DNA of 43,586 bases from Paraburkholderia nodosa DSM 21604 (GTDB lineage: Bacteria > Pseudomonadota > Gammaproteobacteria > Burkholderiales > Burkholderiaceae), in the NCBI RefSeq assembly GCF_000519185.1, contig NZ_JAFA01000041.1:29360-72945 (forward strand), written 5' to 3'. The notes under the pieces were generated by a model. The model was given only the letters and a program-made list of their open reading frames with translations. It did not search any database and was not told the DNA's origin. A program made the position numbers and the translations under genes. Below are positions 1 through 8,194 of the stretch, in pieces; positions within the stretch are counted from its first letter, which is position 1, and the number at the start of each line of letters is the position of its first letter.

Positions 1-692
1 GCTGCCCGTTGCCCGATGACTTTGCCACCGGGTCCACGCTGCTCGAGAGCGACGCCATGTTCGCCGACGTCGATGCGGGCATCCCGTCCGATCTGCTCGC
101 GCAGCGGCCCGATATCATCGAGGCCGAGCATACGCTCAAGGCGGCGAACGCAAATATCGGCGCCGCACGCGCCGCGTTCTTTCCCAAGATCGAGCTGACG
201 GCGAGCGCCGGCACGGCCAGCACGAGCCTCTCGCAACTCTTCAAGGCGAGCACGGGCGCGTGGACGTTCGCGCCGACGATCACGATGCCGATCTTCGATT
301 ACGGCAGCAACAAGGCGTCGCTCGACGTTGCGAAGATCGAGAAGGATATCGACGTGGCCGACTACGAAAAGGCGATCCAGACGGCATTCAAGGAAGTGTC
401 GAACGCACTGGCGGGGCGCGCGACCTATGTCGATCAGGTCGCAGCGGACCGCGACTACGTGACATCGGCGCAGGATTACTACGATCTCGCGCAGGCGCGC
501 TACAAGACCGGCACCGACAGCTTCCTGACCGTGCTGACCGCGCAGCGCACGCTCTATACCGCACAGGAGCAACTCGTCACCGACGAGCTGGCGAAGCTCT
601 CGAACCAGGTCACGCTGTACAAGGTGCTGGGCGGCGGCTGGTCCGCGGCGAGCGTGCATGAGGCTGCCGCAAGCGAGCAGGCGCGTTCCTGA
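1..692 (+). CDS. Outer-membrane efflux channel, OprM/NodT family (C-terminal part)
   Basis: The C-terminal 230 or so codons of an outer-membrane factor of a tripartite RND or MFS efflux pump. The frame is open to the left edge (first whole codon at base 3), so the N-terminus, lipobox and first repeat lie outside the window. Visible family marks are the LLAQRPDIIEAEHTLKAAN segment, the AARAAFFPKIELTAS segment that follows it, a PIFDYGSN strand and the long helices ending in a TGTDSFLTVLTAQRTLY motif. These form the second beta-strand/alpha-helix repeat of the TolC fold, which sits as a trimer through the outer membrane and periplasm. Family members are about 450-500 residues, so roughly half is present. 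It is probably the last gene of an efflux operon whose adaptor and pump genes lie upstream. The substrate cannot be told. Confidence 0.93.
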   Translation, partial: CPLPDDFATGSTLLESDAMFADVDAGIPSDLLAQRPDIIEAEHTLKAANANIGAARAAFFPKIELTASAGTASTSLSQLFKASTGAWTFAPTITMPIFDYGSNKASLDVAKIEKDIDVADYEKAIQTAFKEVSNALAGRATYVDQVAADRDYVTSAQDYYDLAQARYKTGTDSFLTVLTAQRTLYTAQEQLVTDELAKLSNQVTLYKVLGGGWSAASVHEAAASEQARS

Positions 693-743
693 CGCATGCA
701 GTCCAAAATGCAGTCCCGGATGCGACCCAGGCGAGCGACCCGC

Positions 744-749
744 TAGAAT
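744..749 (+). promoter_or_regulatory. Candidate -10 box for the LRR-kinase gene
   Basis: TAGAAT lies 52 bases after the efflux gene stop. A transcript from it would start near 756, just past an in-frame ATG at 754, which favours the GTG at 820 as start of the kinase gene. No convincing -35 hexamer was found, so this rests on one hexamer. Confidence 0.3.
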
Positions 750-819
750 TGCAATGGCCGGCGCTGCGTTGTGCGGCGGCGCTTGCGACTTCCTTGCCAT
801 TACTCGAATCAATTCACGC

Positions 820-2142
820 GTGAAGACCGCTACCCTCGAACAACTGCGTGACGGGCAACTCGCCGGCGCACGACAGCTCAAGCTCGCCTGCGGGTTGAGC
901 GAATTTCCGCGCGAGATCTTCGACCTCGCCGACACCCTGGAGGTGCTCGACCTCTCGGGCAATGCGCTCACGTCGCTGCCGGACGACCTGCCGAAGCTGC
1001 GCCGTCTGCGCATTCTGTTCGCCTCGAACAACCCGTTCACCGAGTTGCCGCCCGTCCTCGGCGACTGCGAATCGCTGAGCATGGTCGGCTTCAAGGCGAA
1101 CCGCATCCGCCGCGTTTCGGGGCGCGCGCTGCCGCCGCAATTGCGCTGGCTGATCCTGACCGATAACGACGTCGACGCGTTGCCGGCCGAAATCGGCGAG
1201 CGTCCGAATTTGCAGAAGCTGATGCTCGCCGGCAACCGGCTGCGCTCGTTGCCCGAGACGATGGCCGCTTGCAGCCGGCTCGAACTGCTGCGGATTTCGG
1301 CGAACCGGCTCGACGCCTTGCCCGACTGGCTGTTGCGCCTGCCGCGGCTCGCGTGGCTCGCCTACGCGGGCAATCCGCTGAACGTCGTGCGCGAGCAGGT
1401 TGCACTGGCCGATGCGCCGGTGCCCGATATCGACTGGCATACGCTCGCGCTCGGACAAACGCTTGGCGAGGGCGCATCGGGCGTGACGCATCGCGCGACG
1501 CGTCTCCTGCGCGACGGGCATCCGGTGGAGGCGGTCGCCGTCAAGCTGTTCAAGGGCGCGGTGACGAGCGACGGTTTGCCGGAGCTCGAAATGGCCGCGT
1601 GCCTGCAGGCCGGGCCGCACCCGAACCTCATCCCGGTGCTCGGCAAGATCACGGGGCATCCGCTGGGCGAGCACGGCCTCGTGATGGAACTGATCCCTCC
1701 GTCGTTCGCCAATCTCGCCGGGCCGCCGAGCCTCGACTCGTGTACGCGGGACGTCTATGCAGCCGAAGTTCTGTTCGACAGGCCGGTTGCACTGCAGATC
1801 GCGCGCGGGATCGCGTCGGCGGCGCGCCACCTGCATGGGCGCGGGATCATGCACGGCGATCTCTATGCGCACAACATCCTGCACGACGGCTCAGGGCACG
1901 TCTTGCTCGGCGACTTCGGCGCGGCGTCCTTTCACGATATCGACGATCGCGCGCAGACGCAGGCGCTCGAGCGCATCGAGGTGCGCGCGTTCGGCTGCCT
2001 GCTGGAAGAACTCGCGCAACGTCTGGCCGGAGAGGCCCATGATCGCGACGCCGGGTTCGACGCGCTGATTGCAGACTGTTTCGCCGAGCAAGTCGACAGG
2101 CGGCCTTCGTTCGATGAGATTGTCGAGCGGCTGTCTGCTTGA
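820..2142 (+). CDS. Leucine-rich-repeat protein with Ser/Thr-type protein kinase domain
   Basis: A 440-residue cytoplasmic fusion of about seven leucine-rich repeats (residues about 16-190, pattern LxxLxLxxNxLxxLP) and a compact eukaryotic-like kinase domain (about 205-440). Kinase motifs are readable: glycine loop GEGASG at 216-221, the ATP-anchoring lysine in AVAVK (K242), a catalytic loop HGDLYAHN with D347 and N352, and DFG with D365. The usual HRD arginine is glycine, and the stretch after DFG is short with no APE motif, so this is a minimal non-RD kinase. There is no signal peptide or membrane segment. The GTG at 820 begins just before the conserved region; an ATG at 754 is in frame but overlaps the candidate promoter. 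The phosphorylation target is unknown. The LRR part probably selects the partner (inference). Confidence 0.88.
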   Translation: MKTATLEQLRDGQLAGARQLKLACGLSEFPREIFDLADTLEVLDLSGNALTSLPDDLPKLRRLRILFASNNPFTELPPVLGDCESLSMVGFKANRIRRVSGRALPPQLRWLILTDNDVDALPAEIGERPNLQKLMLAGNRLRSLPETMAACSRLELLRISANRLDALPDWLLRLPRLAWLAYAGNPLNVVREQVALADAPVPDIDWHTLALGQTLGEGASGVTHRATRLLRDGHPVEAVAVKLFKGAVTSDGLPELEMAACLQAGPHPNLIPVLGKITGHPLGEHGLVMELIPPSFANLAGPPSLDSCTRDVYAAEVLFDRPVALQIARGIASAARHLHGRGIMHGDLYAHNILHDGSGHVLLGDFGAASFHDIDDRAQTQALERIEVRAFGCLLEELAQRLAGEAHDRDAGFDALIADCFAEQVDRRPSFDEIVERLSA

Positions 2143-2209
2143 CGCCATGAAACGGGCGGATTCGCTGACGCCCGGTGAATTTTCGCAAGCCGCTGAATAC
2201 TCGGCGTGA

Positions 2210-2228
2210 AGGACAAGAATTCTGTCCT
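2210..2228 (+). terminator. Weak terminator-like inverted repeat
   Basis: AGGACA (2210-2215) and TGTCCT (2223-2228) form a 6-bp stem around a 7-base loop containing GAATTC, followed by CTTTCCC. It lies 68 bases after the kinase gene stop. The stem is short and the T tract poor, so it may instead be a protein-binding site. Confidence 0.3.
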
Positions 2229-2334
2229 CTTTCCCACACTCATTCGTGCAACGAGCAACTACAGTTGAATCGTTGGGGATCAGTTGCACGTTGGACCCGC
2301 CATCGCCTGATTGCCGTCCCAGGGTGTGAACGCC

Positions 2335-3324
2335 ATGAATAAATTCCTCAGCGCGCTATTGCTCGCTTCGGCGCCGTTCGTCGCGTGGGGCGAGACGCCA
2401 TTCCTCCATTCACACAGCGCGATCGTGTACGACGTCGCGCGCCACGAAGTCCTGCTCGAAAAGAACGCCGACGAGGCCCAGCCGATCGCGTCGCTCACCA
2501 AGCTGATGACGGCGATGGTCGTGCTGGACAGCGCCCAGCCCTTGGGAGGCACGGTGACCGTCGACAACGACGACATCGATCGGCTCAAGCATACGGGGTC
2601 CCGCATCCCTATCGGTGCGTCGCTCGATCGAGGAGAGATGCTGCGTCTTGCGCTCATGGCGTCGGAGAACCGCGCTGCATCCGCGCTTTCGCATGCGTTC
2701 CCGGGCGGCCAGCCAGCGTTCATCCGGCAGATGAATGAAAAGGCGCGCGCGCTGAATATGGCCAATACGCACTTCGACGATCCAACCGGGCTCTCGCCCG
2801 AGAATCTCTCGACGGCGCGCGATGTCGTGAAGATGGCGGACGCCGCGGCGCGCTATCCGTTGATCAGCGAATACACGACGCTTCCCCGTTACGAAGAGGC
2901 GATCGGCACGAGGACGCGGTTCTATCACAACACCGACCCGATAGTGAGCTCAGCCGACTGGGACGTGCTGGTCGCAAAGACAGGCTATATCCGCGAGGCG
3001 GGGCGCTGCATCGTGGTCGATGCGAACATGCCGAACGGGCAGGTGATGATTGCGCTGCTCGGCTCGCGAACCTCGTGGGGACGCTCTGCCGATCTCGTCA
3101 CGATACGGCGTTGGCTGAACGGCGACGACACGCCGGTCGTCGAACCGCGCTATTACGCAAGCGCCCGTGCGCATCATCACGATTCGATGCTCGCGCGTTC
3201 GCACGGCGTCAGGGTGCGGCTCGCATCGTACCGGAGCGCCCCGACGTCCGGTGCGCACCGGCAGAGCGTCAAACACCACGCCGGCAAGCGGGCGCACCAT
3301 ACGCTGGTTGCCGCGCTAGGCTAA
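2335..3324 (+). CDS. pbpG: D-alanyl-D-alanine endopeptidase, PBP7 type
   Basis: A periplasmic penicillin-binding protein of peptidase family S11 that cuts D-Ala-meso-DAP cross-links in peptidoglycan. An N-terminal signal peptide (MNKFLSALLLASAPFVAWG) is followed by all three active-site boxes: SLTK (nucleophile S53, K56), SEN (S110-N112) and KTG (K215-G217). The HFDDPTGLSPEN segment is typical of the family. The protein has 329 residues. The last 45 or so residues are rich in His, Arg and Ser, replacing the C-terminal amphipathic anchor of DacA-type carboxypeptidases. The ATG at 2335 was chosen because it starts the signal peptide; a TTG at 2311 would add eight residues in front of it. The gene appears to stand alone and overlaps the end of the convergent regulator gene by 4 bases. 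Confidence 0.9.
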   Translation: MNKFLSALLLASAPFVAWGETPFLHSHSAIVYDVARHEVLLEKNADEAQPIASLTKLMTAMVVLDSAQPLGGTVTVDNDDIDRLKHTGSRIPIGASLDRGEMLRLALMASENRAASALSHAFPGGQPAFIRQMNEKARALNMANTHFDDPTGLSPENLSTARDVVKMADAAARYPLISEYTTLPRYEEAIGTRTRFYHNTDPIVSSADWDVLVAKTGYIREAGRCIVVDANMPNGQVMIALLGSRTSWGRSADLVTIRRWLNGDDTPVVEPRYYASARAHHHDSMLARSHGVRVRLASYRSAPTSGAHRQSVKHHAGKRAHHTLVAALG

Positions 3325-4109
3325 ACGGCATCCGTGCCGACCGGCGTGTAGATCGCGAGTTTCAGCGCCGGATCGTCGTTCGCCTGAAACGTTGCGTACT
3401 CGTAGCGCTGCGTACCGTGCTTCGCGTGCGCCAGGACCTTCTGGCCCGACGCGCCGCCGCGCACGTCGTGCGCACTCCACCACCTCGCGAACTCCTCGCT
3501 GCCTGAACGCAGGCGCTCTACCAGCTCGACGAACGCAGGGTCGCCCGCATAGAGATCGTGGCTCGTGCGAAACAGCGCGATCATGCGGCGGGCTTCATCG
3601 GACCAGCTCGCGCCAAAGAGCCGCCGTGCCTCGGGTTCGATGAACATGTAGACCATGATGTTGCGATCTTCGGCAGCGAGGCGATCGAAGCCAAGCAGAT
3701 CCGCGGCGGCCTCGTTGCACACGAGGATGTCCCAGCGCCGGCCCGTGACGTACGCGGGCAGACCGAGACTGGCGACGATCCGCGAAAGGGTCGGCGGCAC
3801 GCTCTCGCGGGCGAAGACGCGCGGCTCGCCACGCTGTGCGAGCGCGCGCAAATGGGCGGCTTCCGCCTTATCGAGCCGCAATGCCTGAGAAAGCGCATCG
3901 AGCGTCGCATCCGAAGGACTGACCGCGCGCCCCTGCTCGAGCCGCACATACCAGTCGACACCGATGCCCGCGAGTTCCGCGACTTCTTCACGCCGCAGGC
4001 CGGGCGTACGGCGGCGCTGGCCGCCGCCCAGGCCGACGTCGCCGGGTCTGAGCTTCTTGCGCCGGGAGCGCAGAAAATCGCCGAATTGGGTTTGTGTCGT
4101 GGCTGTCAT
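3321..4109 (-). CDS. XRE-family transcriptional regulator with MmyB-like ligand-binding domain
   Basis: A 262-residue DNA-binding protein. The N-terminal 75 or so residues form a helix-turn-helix of the type in which a TPGLRREEVAELAG motif is followed by YVRLEQGR. The remainder matches the MmyB-like ligand-binding domain (PAYVTGRRWDILVCNEAA, then N-I-M-V-Y-M-F and a DPAF segment). Such regulators usually control a neighbouring oxidoreductase gene in response to a small hydrophobic ligand. It is divergent from the MDR oxidoreductase at 4218, with 108 bases between starts, so it probably controls that gene and itself. A longer reading frame continues upstream, but the ATG at 4109 starts exactly at the conserved N-terminus. 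Confidence 0.9.
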   Translation of the reverse strand: MTATTQTQFGDFLRSRRKKLRPGDVGLGGGQRRRTPGLRREEVAELAGIGVDWYVRLEQGRAVSPSDATLDALSQALRLDKAEAAHLRALAQRGEPRVFARESVPPTLSRIVASLGLPAYVTGRRWDILVCNEAAADLLGFDRLAAEDRNIMVYMFIEPEARRLFGASWSDEARRMIALFRTSHDLYAGDPAFVELVERLRSGSEEFARWWSAHDVRGGASGQKVLAHAKHGTQRYEYATFQANDDPALKLAIYTPVGTDAV

Positions 4110-4217
4110 CGCGTTCGCTTCGTGCAGGGTGGGACTGCGCAATCCTGGGATCGCAGCGGGCCTTGTTGCCCATTCTAAGCCTGCCAGAATCGGTTCGTTC
4201 CCCCTTCTGGAAGCGCC

Positions 4218-5297
4218 ATGAAAGCTGCCATTCTGAAAACCCTCAACGCGCCGCTCGCGATCGAACAGATACCGGATCCCTCCGCGGGCACTGGCGAGGT
4301 CATCGTGGACGTCGTTGCGGCGCCGGTGTTGTCCTATGCGCAGGAAGTGTTCAGCGGAGAACGCCGTTATCCCATCGAGCTGCCGATCGTGCCTGGCTGC
4401 GGCGCGATCGGCCGGGTTCGAACCTTCGGCCCGGATGCGACGAAACTGCAACCGGGCGACTGGGTGTTCTGCGACCCGACCGTGCGCTCTCGCGACGACG
4501 CGCTCATGCCCGACATCGTGCTGCAGGGCTGGAGCGCGCGAGGCGAGGGCGGCCAGAAATTGCAGCGCTATTTCCATGACGGCCCGTTCGCGCAACAGCT
4601 ACGGGTGCCGACCGAGAACGCGGTGCGTATCGGCGACATCGATCCGGCCGATGCCGCGCGATGGTGTGCGCTCAATACGCTGCTCGTGCCTTATGGCGGA
4701 CTGCTCGCGTCCGATCTGCGGGCGGGCGAAATCCTGCTCGTGAGCGGCGCGACCGGCAACTTCGGCAGCGCGTGCGTCGCGGTGGCTCTCGCCATGGGGG
4801 CGCGGTGCGTCGTTGCACCTGGGCGCAACGTGCAGGCGCTCGAGAAGCTGGCGCGCAAATTTGGCGAGCGCGTGCGAACCGTGGCGCTTTCCGGCGACGA
4901 GGCAACGGATCGCGAACGCATGCAACGGGCGGCGCCTGGGCCGATAGACTGCGTGATGGACCTGATGCCGCCATCGGTGCCGGCGACGACGGTGCGCGCC
5001 GCGGTGATGGCGGTCCGCCCATACGGGCGCGTGGTCCTGATGGGCGGTGTCGGCATGCTGGGTGGAGCCGGGCTCGAACTGCCTTATCCGTGGATCATGC
5101 GCAATGACGTCACGGTGCGGGGCAAATGGATGTACCCCACGCACGCCGTGACGCTCATGACAGGTTTGATTCACGGGGCACTGCTCGATCTGCGCCATTT
5201 CGACGTCACGGCCTTCGCGCTCGACGATGCGAACGAGGCCGTCGCGCATGCTGCGGCGAACGGCGGCCCGTTCAATATGACGGTGATTTGCCCGTAG
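4218..5297 (+). CDS. Zinc-type/quinone-oxidoreductase-like alcohol dehydrogenase (MDR superfamily)
   Basis: A 359-residue cytoplasmic medium-chain dehydrogenase/reductase, probably NAD(P)-dependent. The N-terminal GroES-like half carries the PIVPGCGAIGRV segment and LQPGDWVF. The nucleotide-binding half carries VSGATGNFGSACVAVA (about residues 175-190) and a later VVLMGGVG strand. The catalytic-zinc ligands of classical alcohol dehydrogenases (Cys, then GHE) are not present: GCGAIG replaces GHE. A quinone-reductase-like, zinc-independent activity is therefore more likely. The substrate is unknown. It faces the XRE regulator at 3321-4109 and is probably its target. It ends 7 bases from the convergent radical SAM gene. 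Confidence 0.85.
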   Translation: MKAAILKTLNAPLAIEQIPDPSAGTGEVIVDVVAAPVLSYAQEVFSGERRYPIELPIVPGCGAIGRVRTFGPDATKLQPGDWVFCDPTVRSRDDALMPDIVLQGWSARGEGGQKLQRYFHDGPFAQQLRVPTENAVRIGDIDPADAARWCALNTLLVPYGGLLASDLRAGEILLVSGATGNFGSACVAVALAMGARCVVAPGRNVQALEKLARKFGERVRTVALSGDEATDRERMQRAAPGPIDCVMDLMPPSVPATTVRAAVMAVRPYGRVVLMGGVGMLGGAGLELPYPWIMRNDVTVRGKWMYPTHAVTLMTGLIHGALLDLRHFDVTAFALDDANEAVAHAAANGGPFNMTVICP

Positions 5298-5304
5298 CGT
5301 CGAT

Positions 5305-6471
5305 TCATGCGCCTTGCGGCGATGAACGGCGGGCGCCGGTCCGTCCTGCGAGTGCGCCAAGCGCCGTTCGAGGTAATTCTTCGGTGGCGAGGGCCCACAG
5401 CGAATACGCCACGCCGCGCTGGAACAACAAGCTGACAGCACTGCGAAGCTCGCCCCTGCCCAGCGCATAGACCGAGTCAGTGACGGCCTTGGCGCCGTGC
5501 ATCAGCACGCTGGCGTGGCGGTAGCACCCCATCATGCAGGCATTGCACGGTTCGCGTTGATCGGGCAGGCGGTCGAGGTCGAACACGGAGCCCATGGGCT
5601 CGTGCCATGGTTCGCAACGCCAGACATCGAGGTTCCAGTCGATATAAAAATACTTGCTGCCGGCGATACACGGAATGAGTTGCTGTTCGCCGCGCACGAA
5701 CCGCGCGACCTCGTCCAGTGCAGCGCCAGGGTCCATCACGCGAAAGCGCTTTTTGAGGGCCTCGATGGCACTCAATGCTTCGAGCAGCTCGTCACGGCTG
5801 AGGTCGACGAGCTTCGAATTTTCGTCATACACGAGCGATGTGGAACCGAATGCCTCGCGCCTTGGATAGGAAAACACCACGGAATCGAAGCCAAGCTGGT
5901 TGAGCGTCTCGGGAAGCGCTGCGTAACGGACCAGATGGCTCACCGTAACCGTTGCACAAACCGGGATGCCGAAGGCGTGCGCCTGAGCGATGCCCTCGCG
6001 GATGCGTGCCTCGAGGCCGGGCAGGCCGCGATTGCTCTCGTGCTCGCTCATGTCCGCACTATCGATAGAGATCAGGAGACGCTTGAGGCCGGCGGCAGCG
6101 AGCTGCTTGATGTGGCGGGGAAGGAACCAGCCGTTCGTGATCACGCCGCACTGGATGCCGGCATTCGTGGCCGAGCCTACAAGCGATTCGATTTGCGGGT
6201 GCACCAGAGGCTCGCCCCCCTGCAGCGTCATGTAGCGAATCTTGCGTCTGCGCAGCATCGGCATTGCGCGCGCAAACGCTTCAGGATCGAGATAGCGGCG
6301 CGGGCCCGCCATTTTCTTCTCACGCGAAAAGCCGCAGAAGTCGCATGCAGCGTTGCAAACGTTCGTCACCGAAACGTCACAGACCGCAGGCAGTGGATTG
6401 TGGGGCTCGCTCGCGCCGTTGCTTACATTTGGCAGACTGCGCCACTTGATGGTCCGCTCTGTCCTGTCCAT
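5305..6471 (-). CDS. Radical SAM protein with SPASM/twitch-like C-terminal cysteine cluster
   Basis: A 388-residue radical S-adenosylmethionine enzyme. The [4Fe-4S] cluster motif C-x3-C-x2-C is in the segment VTNVCNAACDFCGF near residue 40. A YMTLQGGEPL strand and an ITNGW strand follow, as in the family's TIM barrel. The C-terminal part has cysteines at CIAGSK, WRCEPW and CNACMMGC, a pattern like a SPASM or twitch domain holding an auxiliary cluster. Such proteins often modify peptides, but no precursor peptide gene lies next to it. The ATG at 6471 is preceded by GAGGG five bases upstream; a GTG at 6504 would add 11 residues. It is convergent with the MDR gene. The function is not identified. 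Confidence 0.85.
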   Translation of the reverse strand: MDRTERTIKWRSLPNVSNGASEPHNPLPAVCDVSVTNVCNAACDFCGFSREKKMAGPRRYLDPEAFARAMPMLRRRKIRYMTLQGGEPLVHPQIESLVGSATNAGIQCGVITNGWFLPRHIKQLAAAGLKRLLISIDSADMSEHESNRGLPGLEARIREGIAQAHAFGIPVCATVTVSHLVRYAALPETLNQLGFDSVVFSYPRREAFGSTSLVYDENSKLVDLSRDELLEALSAIEALKKRFRVMDPGAALDEVARFVRGEQQLIPCIAGSKYFYIDWNLDVWRCEPWHEPMGSVFDLDRLPDQREPCNACMMGCYRHASVLMHGAKAVTDSVYALGRGELRSAVSLLFQRGVAYSLWALATEELPRTALGALAGRTGARRSSPQGA

Positions 6472-6600
6472 GGTGCCCTCGAGGTTTGCCAACTCGTTCC
6501 GCACGAACCATCATAGGTGACGCACGCTACATGCGCCGGATCGGGAACGATATTTGTTCAATCACGGCTCCAACATATCCTGTTTGACCGGCTAGTGTCG

Positions 6601-6631
6601 GACGCCTTCAATCCCGATACTTGAAGGTGTC
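6601..6631 (+). promoter_or_regulatory. Perfect stem-loop/inverted repeat upstream of the VOC gene
   Basis: CCTTCAA (6605-6611) and TTGAAGG (6621-6627) are perfect arms around a 9-base loop. The flanking GAC and GTC extend the stem to 11 pairs in RNA with one G-U pair. It lies 62 bases before the VOC start codon, in the region between divergent genes. It may be an operator or a 5' untranslated hairpin. Confidence 0.4.
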
Positions 6632-6692
6632 CCACTGGCCAGTTCCGGGCGGGTTCATGAACGCTATGCACGGATTGCAGAAGGAGAGGAAA

Positions 6693-7151
6693 ATGGTTGA
6701 CACCGCAACTACCAAGCCGCGCGCCATCGGCTTCAATCACGTCGCACTGGAAGTCGGCGATATCGAGGAAGCGCTGGCTTTCTACGGCCGCATCTTCGAC
6801 TTTCAGTTGCGCGGCAAGAGCAGGACGATGGCCTTCATCGATCTTGGCGATCAATTCATCGCGTTGCAGGCGGGACGCAAACAGGCCGCCGACGACGGCC
6901 GGCATATCGGCCTCGTTGTCGATGACAAGGAGGCGGCGCGCGCCGCGCTAGAGGCGGCAGGCGTGAAGCCGCTCGACGGTCCGTTTCTGGATTTTCGCGA
7001 CCCCTGGGGCAATCGCATCGAGATCGTAGGCTATGACAATATCCAGTACACGAAGGCGCCGAACGTTCTGCGCGGCATGGGCCTGATGCATCTGACCAAG
7101 AACGAAAGCGCGAAGAAGGAGCTGGCCGAAAAAGGGATGGCGGCGGGTTGA
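6693..7151 (+). CDS. VOC-family (glyoxalase/bleomycin resistance/dioxygenase fold) protein
   Basis: A 152-residue single-domain vicinal-oxygen-chelate protein. The GFNHVALEVGDIEEALAFY segment gives the first metal-ligand histidine, and DPWGNRIEIVGY near residue 115 gives the usual C-terminal glutamate ligand, so a metal site is plausible. The C-terminal 30 or so residues (LRGMGLMHLTKNE and a Lys/Glu-rich end) extend past the fold. The start at 6693 is chosen for the excellent AAGGAGAGGA ribosome-binding site just before it. The upstream in-frame codons from 6621 do not look like VOC sequence. It is convergent with the substrate-binding protein gene. The substrate is unknown. Confidence 0.85.
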   Translation: MVDTATTKPRAIGFNHVALEVGDIEEALAFYGRIFDFQLRGKSRTMAFIDLGDQFIALQAGRKQAADDGRHIGLVVDDKEAARAALEAAGVKPLDGPFLDFRDPWGNRIEIVGYDNIQYTKAPNVLRGMGLMHLTKNESAKKELAEKGMAAG

Positions 7152-7196
7152 TGTCCAGCTCCTGGTGACGGCCGATCGGCAGCATCGCTGCTTCGC

Positions 7197-8135
7197 TCAA
7201 TTCGGTTGAGGTTGCAGTTGCGGCTCTTGTGGCGCCAGCTGCGGTTGCGGCGGCGGTTGTGGCGCCAGTTGCGGTTGCAGCGGCGCTTGCGGTGCCAGTT
7301 GCGGCTGTGATTGTGGCTGCTGCGGCGGTAGCGGCAGCGCAGGAGGTTGCGGCGCCGTGATCGGTTCGAGCCCGCTGTGCGTGATCGCGGCTGCCGCCTC
7401 CGGCGAGGACAGAAAGCGGATCAGCGCTTCTGCGCCGAGCGGATTTTTCGCTGTAGTCGCAATGCCCCCGGAGTACACCGTGTACCGTTGTACTTCCGCG
7501 GGCAGACTGCCGACCACCGATATCCCCTTCACCGGCAACAGTTCCACGACCTGCTGCAAGCCAATCTCGGCGTCGCCGTTCGCGACGACAGTGGCGACCC
7601 GCTCGGCGGAAACCATGCGGCTCTTGCTTTTCACACGCCCGTCAATGCCGAGACGCGAAAACAGTTCGTTGGCGATATAGACGCCACTGGGGCTTTCCGG
7701 ATAGACAATCGACTTCGCTGCAAGCAGCGTGCGGCGCAAGGCGTCGACGGTGCTGATGTCAGGTTTCGGCGCCCCCTCGCGTACCACCATACCGATTGGC
7801 GAGCGTGCGAAGTCCACCTTGCTGCCAGGCACGACGTTGCCGGCGCGAATCTGGTCGTCGAGCGCATAGCTGACCACGATCAGCACGTCGGCCCACTCGC
7901 CACGCGCAAACCGCACGGGAATCGCAGTCAGGGCGGTGCCCGTCGCCGCCCCCCAGACGGTGGCCAGTGTATAGCCGCTCTCGTCCTCGAATTGCGGGCC
8001 CAGGTCACGATACGCTGGCGCAAACCAGCCCGACATCATGACTTTCACCTGGTCTGCCAGACACACGCCTGGGCCCAGTAACGCGAACGCTATGCCGAAT
8101 GCGAGTGTGCGAACCCTCAGCTTGTGGATAGTCAC
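7197..8135 (-). CDS. Periplasmic substrate-binding protein, molybdate-binding (ModA)-like, with Pro/Gln tail
   Basis: A 312-residue exported protein. A hydrophobic signal peptide (LAFGIAFALLGPGVCLAD) is followed by a type II periplasmic-binding fold like the SBP_bac_11/ModA group: KVMMSGWFAPAYRDLGPQFE, a VLIVVS strand, a SIVYPESPSGVY segment and a final EALIRFLSSPEAA helix. The last 50 residues are almost only Pro, Gln, Leu and Ala in short repeats (QPQLAPQ type), which is not part of the fold. There are no permease or ATPase genes beside it, so transport is doubtful; a sensor or binding role is possible. The start is a GTG at 8135 with GGGGCG upstream. It is divergent from the small gene at 8402. 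Confidence 0.8.
   Translation of the reverse strand: MTIHKLRVRTLAFGIAFALLGPGVCLADQVKVMMSGWFAPAYRDLGPQFEDESGYTLATVWGAATGTALTAIPVRFARGEWADVLIVVSYALDDQIRAGNVVPGSKVDFARSPIGMVVREGAPKPDISTVDALRRTLLAAKSIVYPESPSGVYIANELFSRLGIDGRVKSKSRMVSAERVATVVANGDAEIGLQQVVELLPVKGISVVGSLPAEVQRYTVYSGGIATTAKNPLGAEALIRFLSSPEAAAAITHSGLEPITAPQPPALPLPPQQPQSQPQLAPQAPLQPQLAPQPPPQPQLAPQEPQLQPQPN
7200..7345 (-). repeat. Coding tandem repeat for a Pro/Gln-rich tail
   Basis: Imperfect GCGGTTGCGGC- and GGCGCCAGTTGC-like units repeat through the 3' end of the substrate-binding protein gene and encode units such as QPQLAPQ and PLQPQLAPQ. Repeats of this kind change copy number easily, so tail length may vary between strains. Confidence 0.7.
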
Positions 8136-8194
8136 GGTTGCGCCCCATCTCGATCGGCTGATCCGGCACCACGGACATGTATCGCTCCCTATTT

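Noticed and set aside
814..1884. A 356-codon open frame on the minus strand
   Set aside because: It is antisense to the LRR-kinase; its composition is Arg/Gln/Val-rich without a family match.
2146..2208. A 20-residue reading frame after the kinase gene
   Set aside because: It has no ribosome-binding site and nothing to support translation.
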